From assembly GCA_041687755.1 (NCBI GenBank), contig JBDNJM010000202.1, positions 1 through 23,744 on the forward strand: DNA of 23,744 nt, written 5' to 3'. The notes below the pieces were generated by a model. The model was not told the DNA's origin. It was given only the letters and a program-made list of their open reading frames with translations, and did no database searches. Shown here in pieces: positions 17,151-23,744 of the stretch. The stretch's first letter is position 1; each line of letters begins with the position of its first letter. The translations under genes were made by a program, and so were the position numbers. The DNA is from JBDNJM01 sp041687755. Lineage in GTDB: Bacteria > Planctomycetota > UBA1135 > GCA-002686595.

Positions 17151-17873
17151 CTACTCCGTGATCCCCAGCGCTTCGCGCTGGGCGGCCTGGATCTTGAGAA
17201 TCGCGGCCTGGGCGGAGTCGAGCATCTCGTCGAGCTGCTTGCGCGGGAAGGTCTTGCCCTCCGCCGAGCCCTGGACCTCGACGAACTCGGACTCGCCGGT
17301 CATCACGACGTTCATGTCCACCTCGGCGCGGCTGTCCTCCGAGTAGTCGAGATCGCAGAGGACCTCGCCGTCGACGACGCCGACGCTAATCGCGCCGAGC
17401 GCGCTGATCAGCGGCCACTCGCGCAGCTTGCGCTTCTTGTCGAGCACGGTGAGCGCGTCGAACAGTGCGACGTACGCGCCGCTGATCGCGGTCGTGCGCG
17501 TGCCGCCGTCGGCCTGGATCACGTCGCAGTCGATCCAGATCGTGCGCTCGCCGATGGCCTTGAGGTCCACGATGGCGCGCATCGAGCGACCGATCAGTCG
17601 CTGGATCTCGACCGAGCGCCCGTCGACCTTGCCGGCGCGGTCGCGCGGCTTGCGGCTGTCCGTGGAGGAGGGCAGCATCGCGTACTCGGCGGTCAGCCAG
17701 CCCCTGCCCTTGCCCTGCAGGAACTTCGGCACGCCGTCCTGGAGCGTGGCGGTGCACAGGACTCGAGTGTGCCCGAAGCTGGTGAGCACGGAGCCCGCGG
17801 CGTTGCGCGTGAAGTTCCGGGTGAACTCCATCGGCCGGGGATCGAGGGGGGTGCGGTCGAAGGAGCGGGGCAT
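17151..17873 (-). CDS. rph: Ribonuclease PH
   Basis: A 240-residue phosphorolytic 3'-5' exoribonuclease that trims tRNA 3' ends, working as a hexameric ring of trimeric dimers. Family motifs are all present: RNFTRNAAGSVLTSFGHTRVLCTATL, GWLTAEYAMLPSST, GRSVEIQRLIGRSMRA, WIDCDVIQADGGTRTTAISG and VDMNVVMTGESEFVEVQGSAEG (read here in segments). The start at 17873 (MPRSFDRTPLDPRPM) fits the family; the frame stays open 34 codons further upstream, but that part is atypical. It is divergent from the intact secreted paralogue (93-bp gap) and its stop is 19 bp from the end of the convergent pseudogene. rdgB, its common operon partner, lies beyond that pseudogene. Confidence 0.95.
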   Translation of the reverse strand: MPRSFDRTPLDPRPMEFTRNFTRNAAGSVLTSFGHTRVLCTATLQDGVPKFLQGKGRGWLTAEYAMLPSSTDSRKPRDRAGKVDGRSVEIQRLIGRSMRAIVDLKAIGERTIWIDCDVIQADGGTRTTAISGAYVALFDALTVLDKKRKLREWPLISALGAISVGVVDGEVLCDLDYSEDSRAEVDMNVVMTGESEFVEVQGSAEGKTFPRKQLDEMLDSAQAAILKIQAAQREALGITE

Positions 17874-17966
17874 CGCCAGGGGGGTGCGTGGGGCTGCGGC
17901 GGGGAGGAGGGCGAGGAGTATAGGGCCGTCCGAGTCGAGGGCTGCTGCCGTATCTTCGGGGACGTG

Positions 17967-19466
17967 ATGCTCCACTCCATTCTCGCCTTGGCTTGCCTGT
18001 CTTCGTCGTCCGTGGTCGAGCTGCTCGAAGCGCAGGTGTCCCCGCTCTATGAGGCCCTCGGCGGGCAGGAGGCGCCCGCCTACGCGGCTGGCGCGCTGGT
18101 CGATTTCGGTCTGGAGGGCCCGCGGCAGACGCTGGCGTGCGCGCTGGAGCTGGCGCGCGGGGGCCAGCCGGAGGCGGCGCTCGAGCTGCTGACGCCGGTG
18201 GCGGAGGGGGATGAGGGGCTGGAGCCCTGGCTGGAGCGGCTGCAGGAGTTCGCCGAGGCGCGCGAGAAGCTGATCAACAAGGTGCTGGGCAAGACGGACC
18301 TGCGCCTGATGGAGGGCGGCGTCCAGGTCGAGCTAACGGTGACCGCGCGCGAGGAGGGCCGGCTGGTGATCGAGGCCTCTGAGGAGCACGGGCTCACCGA
18401 GCTGCCGCTGCAGCGCATTGATGCGGGGACGCTCGCGCTGAACGCGAAGCGCAGCACGACGAGCTTCGGGCCGAAGTGGCTGCCGGGTTTTGCGCTGTGG
18501 CTCGAGGGCGACGAGGGCTTTAGCGAGGCGCTTGAGCGCGCCGGGCGCAAGCTGCGCGAGGAGCTAGCGGGGGAGCCGGGGCTGATGGGGCTCGGGCGCG
18601 GGCTGACGGCGCTGCAGGGCGCGCGCGCGGCAGCGGGCGGGAGCCTGGCGCAGCTTGAGGACGCGCTCGGTGGTCTGCAGGCGTCGAGCGGCGCGTTCGC
18701 GACGGTTGATGATCTGTCCGAGCTGCGCGGGACGTCTAACGCGGCGGGCGCGGAGCTGCTTGCGGCGCTCGGGCCGAGCCGCGGGTTCGATGCGTTGCTC
18801 GAGGCGGACGTCGAGCTGTTGGGCGAGGGTCGCGTGCGGGTGGTCTACGACTTCGCCGCCGGCCGCGGGTTCGACGACTTCGAGATCACGGACGACTGGT
18901 TCGAGCTGGGCGGCGGCTACCCATCCGCGGGCCTACCGGAGAGCGCGACTCCGGTGCTCGTGCCCGACTCTGGGCTTGAGTTCACGGGGTCGCACACGCT
19001 CAAGCACCGGCTGCTGTTCGCGGACGACGCGGCGGTCGAGCTGCAGCTCAAGTACATGGGCATCGCCCAGAACGAGACGATCGGCGTCGTGCTCGCCGGG
19101 GCCTGCGTGCGGCCGGGGCGCGCCTGGGCCGTGGCGTGGAACTTCATGCTGCTGCAGGCCATCGACGGGGATCGCGAGCTGTCGCTCTCCGCCGACGCGG
19201 ATGGCCTGCTGGCCTTTCCCGGCAAGACCTACACGTACGAGTTCCAGCTGAAGGGCGGCGAGCTGCGCATGGCGACGCGCGGCACGGAGCGGGCGAAGCT
19301 CGACGTCGGCGAGTTCAAGCCCGGCGAGGTGCTGTTTGGCGCTCGCACTAAAAAGCCGATCGTGTTCGAGCGCGTGACGATCGAGGGGCGTCCGTTCGTC
19401 GAGGACATGGCGCTGCTGCAGCGCGGCTGGATCGCGCGCCAGACCGCGCAGTTCTTCAGTCTCTAG
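17967..19466 (+). CDS. Uncharacterised, probably exported protein, intact paralogue of 14601-17131
   Basis: A 499-residue protein of no recognised family. The N-terminus (MLHSILALACLSSSSVVE) is hydrophobic but lacks positive charges, so export is plausible rather than clear. The first half is rich in Leu/Glu/Ala and likely helical. The second half, from about residue 270, is beta-rich with aromatic residues (FDDFEITDDWFELGGGYPS, TYTYEFQLKGGELRMATRG, EVLFGARTKKPIVFERVTIEG in pieces) and resembles a concanavalin-like or jelly-roll carbohydrate-binding fold; this is inference from pattern only. The frame extends far upstream through rph in antisense, so the ATG at 17967 just after the rph start was taken. 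The stop overlaps the birA stop region by 11 bp in convergent orientation. The nearby paralogue is broken, so this copy may be the functional one. Confidence 0.8.
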   Translation: MLHSILALACLSSSSVVELLEAQVSPLYEALGGQEAPAYAAGALVDFGLEGPRQTLACALELARGGQPEAALELLTPVAEGDEGLEPWLERLQEFAEAREKLINKVLGKTDLRLMEGGVQVELTVTAREEGRLVIEASEEHGLTELPLQRIDAGTLALNAKRSTTSFGPKWLPGFALWLEGDEGFSEALERAGRKLREELAGEPGLMGLGRGLTALQGARAAAGGSLAQLEDALGGLQASSGAFATVDDLSELRGTSNAAGAELLAALGPSRGFDALLEADVELLGEGRVRVVYDFAAGRGFDDFEITDDWFELGGGYPSAGLPESATPVLVPDSGLEFTGSHTLKHRLLFADDAAVELQLKYMGIAQNETIGVVLAGACVRPGRAWAVAWNFMLLQAIDGDRELSLSADADGLLAFPGKTYTYEFQLKGGELRMATRGTERAKLDVGEFKPGEVLFGARTKKPIVFERVTIEGRPFVEDMALLQRGWIARQTAQFFSL

Positions 19467-20229
19467 AGCCCAGGGACGGCGGCCCAGGGACTGCTGCGCC
19501 GAGAGCGCGAATCCACTCGAGCGGCAGCCAGCGCTCGCCGTCGAGCTGGACGCCGCGGGCGAGGTCGAGAGCCGTCCAGCGGCCCTCGTGGATCTGGTTC
19601 TCGGCGTGCTCGACACGGACCTGCACGCCCGCGAGGCCGGTGCCGGCGAAGAAGTCCTCCACGAGCGCCGGGGCGCCGGCCAGGGCCTGGTCGAGGCGGC
19701 GGGCCAGATGGGGCAGTAGCCGTTCGATGACGCGGTCGGGCGTCTCGCGGATGCCCTGTAGCGCGAGGCTCGTGACGGCGCGTTCGGCCTGCAGCTCGGC
19801 GGGGAACTCGGTCTGCCCGACGTTGAGCCCAATCCCGAGGACGAAGCGCGGAGCGGCCGGATCGAAGCCGCGCGACTCCACCAGGACCCCGGCGAGCTTG
19901 GCGCCGTCGATCAACAGGTCGTTCGGCCACTTCAGGAGCGCGCTCGTCAGGCCCGCCTCGGTGACGAGGTCCTGGACCATGAGGCCGCCGGCGAGGGTCA
20001 GGCTGACCTGCGACATCGGGAGCGCCGGCGCGACCAGCACGCTGAAGTAGAGCCCCGTGCCCGGCTCGGCGTGCCAGCGGCGCCCGAGCCGCCCGCGCCC
20101 GGCCGTCTGGGCGGTCGCGCGAACCAGGTCGCCGTGCTCGGCCGTGCCGGCGTCCAGGCGCCTGAACAGCTCTTCCGAGGTGGAGTCGAGCTCTTCGAGG
20201 TGATCGATGCGGAAGTTCACGGCACCCAT
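19456..20229 (-). CDS. birA: Biotin--[acetyl-CoA-carboxylase] ligase, monofunctional BirA
   Basis: A 257-residue cytoplasmic enzyme that forms biotinyl-AMP and transfers biotin to a lysine of carboxylase carrier proteins. The ATP/biotin-binding motif GRGRLGRRW is at residues 44-52, KWPND at 100-104 and the conserved lysine of GAKLAGVLVE at 111. LDSTSEE near the N-terminus is also typical, and the C-terminal small domain follows. There is no N-terminal winged-helix domain, so it should not repress biotin genes as the E. coli protein does. It is convergent with, and overlaps by 11 bp, the uncharacterised gene downstream, and is divergent from the DUF547 gene (161-bp gap with no other feature seen). 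Confidence 0.94.
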   Translation of the reverse strand: MGAVNFRIDHLEELDSTSEELFRRLDAGTAEHGDLVRATAQTAGRGRLGRRWHAEPGTGLYFSVLVAPALPMSQVSLTLAGGLMVQDLVTEAGLTSALLKWPNDLLIDGAKLAGVLVESRGFDPAAPRFVLGIGLNVGQTEFPAELQAERAVTSLALQGIRETPDRVIERLLPHLARRLDQALAGAPALVEDFFAGTGLAGVQVRVEHAENQIHEGRWTALDLARGVQLDGERWLPLEWIRALGAAVPGPPSLGSRD

Positions 20230-20390
20230 TGTGCCGGGCCGTCTGTGCCGCCCCTAGGCCGCCGCGCCAGAGCCTGGCGACGGAACTCGGTCCGAGGCGC
20301 CAGGATCCTGCGTAGCCGCCAAGGCGCGCTGTCTGATTCTCAACGGCCGCCACGATCCCCCGCCCTGTCCGCGACCCCCCCCAGCCTCCG

Positions 20391-21266
20391 ATGAAGCCCC
20401 GTCCTTTCGCACAGCTGTTGCTCCTCCTGGGCCTCGGCTCCTGCCGGACCCTCGTGGCGCCGGACCCCGCCTTCGAGCTGGAGGCCTCCGAGGTGCGCGT
20501 CGATCACGAACTGTTCGAGGGCGTGCTGCGCGCCCACGTCGACGAGCGCGGCCGGGTCGACTACGAGGCGCTGGTCGCCGACCCGCTCGAGCTCGAGCGC
20601 TACTACGCGCAACTCGCGGCCGTCTCGCCGGACAGCGACCCCGGCCAGTTCGAGACGCGCGAGGAGCAGCTCGCGTACTGGCTCAACGCCTACAACGGAT
20701 GCGTGCTGGTCTCGGTGGCGCGGCTCTGGCCGCTCGAGTCGGTCGAGCGCGCTCCGATGCCGTGGCTGCTGGGCTTCCTGCCCGACCTGGCCGGGTTCTT
20801 CTACCTGCGCAATCACGTGCTCGGCGGCCGCCGGCTGAACCTCAAGGACCTCGAGGACGAGCTCGTTCGCGAGCGCTACGGGGACGCGCGCACGCACTTC
20901 GCGCTGAACTGCGCGTCGGCGAGCTGCCCGCAGCTGCCGCGCGAGGCGTTTGCGGCCGCGACGCTCGACGAACAGCTCGAGCGCGAGGCCCGCGCGTTCT
21001 TAGCGCGCCCGGACGCCCTGCGCGTCGAGGGCGACACGGTGTTCCTGTCCTCGATCCTGGACTGGTACGCGGAGGACTTCTTAGCCGACCTCGAAGAGGC
21101 TGGCGTCGAGCAACCGAGCCTCGTGGACTACGCCGCGCTGTACGCGCCGGAGGGCTTGGCGCTGCGGCTCGCGGAGCTAGGCCCTGGGGCCCGCGTGGAG
21201 TTCCTGCCCTACGACTGGAGCCTCAACTCGCCGTCGCTCGTGCGTGCGCCCGTTCCAGCTCCCTGA
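20391..21266 (+). CDS. DUF547 domain lipoprotein
   Basis: A 291-residue protein with a lipoprotein signal peptide: a Leu-rich core and lipobox LGSC with Cys18 as the lipidated residue. The rest fits the DUF547 family. The VDYEAL segment is followed by EEQLAYWLNAYNGCVLVSV, then NLKDLEDELVRERYGDARTHFALNCASASCPQL, and LSSILDWYAEDF near the C-terminus. The HFALNC...SCP cysteines and the WLNAYN motif are the family's most conserved points. The biochemical function of the family is not established. The gene is divergent from birA, and its last 44 bp overlap the 3' end of the convergent radical SAM gene. Confidence 0.9.
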   Translation: MKPRPFAQLLLLLGLGSCRTLVAPDPAFELEASEVRVDHELFEGVLRAHVDERGRVDYEALVADPLELERYYAQLAAVSPDSDPGQFETREEQLAYWLNAYNGCVLVSVARLWPLESVERAPMPWLLGFLPDLAGFFYLRNHVLGGRRLNLKDLEDELVRERYGDARTHFALNCASASCPQLPREAFAAATLDEQLEREARAFLARPDALRVEGDTVFLSSILDWYAEDFLADLEEAGVEQPSLVDYAALYAPEGLALRLAELGPGARVEFLPYDWSLNSPSLVRAPVPAP

Positions 21267-22542
21267 GGTTCAGCTCGAGCCGTCGGTCGCTCGCGTTCAG
21301 CTCGCACATCGAGATCAGCTCGCCGTCGACGGACAGCTTGAACACGCAGGCGTCGAGGCGCTCCTGACCGAGCGGGGTGCTGAGTTCTTCGGCGTCCATG
21401 AAGCGATGCACGACCGCCAGCAGCGGGCGCACCGACAGGCCGCGCAGGCGCAGCAGGTCGCCTAGCATCGGGAGCGTCTGGCGGCGCTCGCGCCAGGCGA
21501 TGCGCACTCCCATCCAGGCGAGGGCGGGGGCGAGGGTGGGCCGGCGTGCCAGGGCGGCGAGTCCGCGGCCCAGGTTGGCGAGCGGACGGGCGCCGAGGTC
21601 GATCTCGCCGCCCAGCGCCTCCAGCGCGCGGCCGAAGGTGCGCGCTTCGAAGCCCTCCGGGTCCGGCACGAGCTGCACGACGCGTCGGCGGCGGGAGTTG
21701 CCGAGCACGATCAGCGGAACGGTGACGTTGCACTCCGGATGCCCGAAGTGCATCGCGTGTCGTTCGATGCTGCGCCCGGCGGCCTGCTCCACGTGCGCGA
21801 ACAGGGCGTCCATGGTCGGCACGGCGCCGGCCTTGTCCGTCGTGCGCCCGACGACCGCCGAGGGCAGCAGGCTGAGCAAGCGGATGGCGTCGCAGTTGGC
21901 CAGGGTCCAGTCAACGACGTCGCGCACTCCGCCCAGGTTGTCATGGGTGACGGTCACCGTCATCGCCGCGTGCACGGGCGCTCCCGTCTTCGCGCGCACC
22001 GAGCGCACGAGGTCGGCGCAGGCGTCGCGCACGGCGTGCTGGGAGCGCTCGTTGTCGCCGTCCCGCAGCCCGCGGCGTCCGCGCTGGGTCGTGTCCACGT
22101 GAAAGCTCAGCTTGCGCAGGCCGTGCACGGCGACGAGCCGCTCCAGGTACTCAGGCTCCTTCAGGATCCGCGCGCCGTTGGTCATCAGCATCGGGTCGAG
22201 CCCGATGCGGACGGCGTGCTCGACGATCCGGCCGAGATCTGTAACGGGCAGCAGAGTGACCTCGCCGGCGGTCAGCTGGGCCTTGCCGCCGGGCCCGAGC
22301 TCGGCGCGCAGGTGGTCGAGCTGGGCCGCCACCTGCTCGAAGGGCAGGGGCGGCGTCTTGTTCGCGACCTCCGTCAGGTAGCAGCTCGTGCAGGCGAAGT
22401 TGCAGCGCTCGAGCACCCCGTGCGTTGCGCCGCAGGAAACACCGCCGCGCCCCGCGAGCTGCGTCGGCGTCCGGGCCGCCTGGGGCAGCGAGTCCCACTT
22501 GGCCCGCAGCAGGCCCCGGCGTTCGAGTCGTGAATCAGTCAT
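21223..22542 (-). CDS. Radical SAM protein, substrate unknown
   Basis: A 439-residue cytoplasmic enzyme with the radical SAM cluster motif CxxxCxxC at Cys47, Cys51 and Cys54 (ERCNFACTSCYL). It also has a GGE-like TAGEVTLLP (91-99), LMTNGARI (119-126) and LSFHVDTT (145-152), all typical of the partial TIM barrel. Additional cysteines lie at 271 (FGHPEC), 399 (LDACVFKLS) and 413 (LISMCELNASDRR); the last two may bind an extra cluster, but they do not match a canonical SPASM domain. The ATG at 22542 was chosen because upstream in-frame sequence would overlap the divergent gene. It is divergent from the SGNH-hydrolase gene with a gap of only 37 bp. No peptide-precursor gene was seen nearby, so a RiPP role is unsupported. 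Confidence 0.88.
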   Translation of the reverse strand: MTDSRLERRGLLRAKWDSLPQAARTPTQLAGRGGVSCGATHGVLERCNFACTSCYLTEVANKTPPLPFEQVAAQLDHLRAELGPGGKAQLTAGEVTLLPVTDLGRIVEHAVRIGLDPMLMTNGARILKEPEYLERLVAVHGLRKLSFHVDTTQRGRRGLRDGDNERSQHAVRDACADLVRSVRAKTGAPVHAAMTVTVTHDNLGGVRDVVDWTLANCDAIRLLSLLPSAVVGRTTDKAGAVPTMDALFAHVEQAAGRSIERHAMHFGHPECNVTVPLIVLGNSRRRRVVQLVPDPEGFEARTFGRALEALGGEIDLGARPLANLGRGLAALARRPTLAPALAWMGVRIAWRERRQTLPMLGDLLRLRGLSVRPLLAVVHRFMDAEELSTPLGQERLDACVFKLSVDGELISMCELNASDRRLELNLRELERAHARATAS

Positions 22543-22579
22543 GGGGCTATTCAGGCCAATCGAGGCTAACCTTTGGCCC

Positions 22580-23632
22580 GTGACCCCGAACGCTACGCCC
22601 CCGCGGAGTTCAAAAAACCGCATCAAGAAGCGCCTGGCCGCCCTCGGACTGGGGGGGCTGCTCGCGCTCGTCGTGGGCGAGGTCGCCGCGCGCGCGTTGG
22701 GCGGCTCGCCGCTGGTCGAGCGCCTGCCGATCCTCGAGGTGCAGACGCACCCCACGCGCGGCTGGAGCATGGTCCCGGGGCGGCACTACACCTACCAGCA
22801 CGCCGTGGACGTGAACTCCTTCGGCCTGCGCGGCCCCGAGCCGCGGGACCTGCTGCCGCCCGCCGAGCGCGACGGCGTCCGGCGCGTGCTCGCGCTCGGC
22901 GACAGCTTGCTCTACGGCCAGGGCGTCGCCTTCGAGGACACCCTGCCGGTCCTGCTGGAGTCGCGCCTGGGCGCGGCGTGGGGGAGAGAGGTCGAGGTCA
23001 TCAACGGCGGTCACCGGGCCTTTGCCACGCACCAGTCCCTGGCGCTGCTCGAAGAGTTTGGGCCCGAGCTGCAGCCGGACCTGGTCGTGCTGTTCTGGTA
23101 CTGGAATGACGTGGACGAGCGCGACGTGGACAAGGTCGCCGCGCACCTCGCGGAGAACGGCCCGGTCGCCTTCGACCTGAGCTGGCCGCTCGAAGGCACG
23201 CGCCTCGTCAAGTGGCGCGCGATCCAGCTCGTGCGCCGCAGCGCGCTCGTCATGCTCACCTACGACTTCCTGCGCGCGGGCCAGGGCGTGCCGTGGTCGA
23301 AGAAAAAGATCGAGACGGGCATCGAGGCCCAGCGCGCGTACCTCGAGCGGATGCGGTTCCTGTGCGCGGAACTCGGAGCGGACCTCGAGCTGGTCCTCAT
23401 GCCCGACGCGCCCGCGGTCGAGGGGCGGACGGTCGGCAGCGGCATCACCGACGCCTTCGCGCGCCTCGCCAGCGAGCTGGGCTTCGAGCCGATCGACCTG
23501 TTTCCTGCGTTGGTCGATGCGGCTGAACGACTGGGCAGGATCCCCGTGCTGCCTTATGACGGGCACTACGACGCGGAAGGGAATCGGGTGCTCGCCGACG
23601 CGATCAGCGACGCTCTCACCGACGAGCAATAG
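22580..23632 (+). CDS. SGNH/GDSL-hydrolase-like protein with N-terminal membrane anchor
   Basis: A 350-residue protein with a short basic N-terminus (KNRIKKR), a hydrophobic segment at about residues 19-37 acting as a membrane anchor or signal, and an SGNH-type domain outside the membrane. Block I is LALGDSLLYGQG with nucleophile Ser109, block II contains NGGHRAF (142-148), block III is WYWNDVDE with Asn176, and block V is YDGHYDAEGN with Asp327 and His329, so all catalytic blocks are present. The substrate may be an O-acetylated polysaccharide or lipid; this is a family-level inference. The GTG at 22580 was chosen; an ATG at 22541 in the same frame would overlap the divergent radical SAM start by 2 bp and leave no room for promoters. 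Confidence 0.88.
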   Translation: MTPNATPPRSSKNRIKKRLAALGLGGLLALVVGEVAARALGGSPLVERLPILEVQTHPTRGWSMVPGRHYTYQHAVDVNSFGLRGPEPRDLLPPAERDGVRRVLALGDSLLYGQGVAFEDTLPVLLESRLGAAWGREVEVINGGHRAFATHQSLALLEEFGPELQPDLVVLFWYWNDVDERDVDKVAAHLAENGPVAFDLSWPLEGTRLVKWRAIQLVRRSALVMLTYDFLRAGQGVPWSKKKIETGIEAQRAYLERMRFLCAELGADLELVLMPDAPAVEGRTVGSGITDAFARLASELGFEPIDLFPALVDAAERLGRIPVLPYDGHYDAEGNRVLADAISDALTDEQ

Positions 23633-23680
23633 CCTCTCGCCTGAGTTGAACCCTCTGCGTCAGGGCGGGGGGAAGGATAC

Positions 23681-23692
23681 GGTGCCAGGCAC
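23681..23692. repeat. GGTGCCAGGCAC short palindromic motif
   Basis: GTGCC-A-GGCAC is an 11-bp odd-centred inverted repeat inside GGATACGGTGCCAGGCAC, followed by a TTTTC stretch. The layout recalls short dispersed REP-like repeats, but only one copy is visible here. Confidence 0.4.
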
Positions 23693-23703
23693 GTTTTCAC
23701 CGG

Positions 23704-23744
23704 CTAGGGAGGCATCAGCCGCCTTGCGGCTGATGCCTCCCTAG
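23704..23744. repeat. 41-nt perfect hairpin (19-bp stem, 3-nt loop) at the window end
   Basis: The left arm 23704-23722 begins CTAGGGAGGC and ends AGCCGC; the right arm 23726-23744 is its exact reverse complement. The loop is CTT. It starts 71 bp after the SGNH-hydrolase stop. It may be a strong terminator or a REP-like element. Bases beyond the window, including any T-run, cannot be seen. Confidence 0.85.

Noticed and set aside
16875..17966. Upstream extension of the intact paralogue's frame
   Set aside because: It lies antisense to rph and in another frame of the broken paralogue; a signal-peptide-like start occurs at 17967.
22610..23629. A 339-codon minus-strand open frame opposite the SGNH-hydrolase gene
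   Set aside because: It is an antisense shadow of high-GC coding sequence; the plus strand has all SGNH catalytic blocks.

Overview
The window is a high-GC bacterial chromosome segment. The best guess is a member of the Planctomycetota. That guess rests on a large extracellular protein built from ELWxTDGTxxGT repeats with a beta-rich C-terminal module of the kind seen in large planctomycete surface proteins, on uncharacterised secreted paralogues, and on a mix of standard housekeeping enzymes with lineage-specific proteins. No rRNA, tRNA, CRISPR array, transposase or phage gene was recognised.

Layout. (1) 1-2504 is the 3' part of a repeat protein gene interrupted by one in-frame stop and five frameshifts. 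(2) 2505-2929 is non-coding and carries two short tandem repeats. (3) 2930-13734, all on the plus strand, is an inorganic-carbon handling locus. A SulP transporter with a STAS domain lies 2 bp before a beta-carbonic anhydrase. After a GC-rich spacer with a C-rich minisatellite and a possible small membrane protein come a second SulP transporter, DabA (DUF2309), DabB (NuoL-like) and a third, divergent antiporter-like membrane protein. These last four are coupled by 2-bp spacing and two ATGA overlaps. (4) 13783-20229 alternates strands: rdgB, rph and birA on the minus strand, with two paralogous secreted-type proteins on the plus strand between them. The first paralogue is broken by two frameshifts and two in-frame stops; the second is intact. 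(5) 20391-23632 holds a DUF547 lipoprotein, a convergent radical SAM protein and a divergent SGNH-hydrolase-like protein. The window ends exactly on a 41-nt perfect hairpin, preceded by a GGTGCCAGGCAC motif.

How the genes may work together. The SulP proteins, carbonic anhydrase and Dab proteins together suggest uptake of bicarbonate and/or energy-coupled conversion of CO2 to bicarbonate. No RuBisCO or carboxysome gene is present, so the bicarbonate may feed biosynthetic carboxylases rather than autotrophic fixation. BirA, which activates biotin carboxylases, is encoded about 6 kb downstream, but that link is only circumstantial.

The most interesting points are the composite two-SulP/CA/DabA/DabB locus with an extra antiporter-like subunit whose usual lysines are arginines, and the clustering of all seven frameshifts and three premature stops in two extracellular-protein genes while every neighbouring enzyme gene is open.
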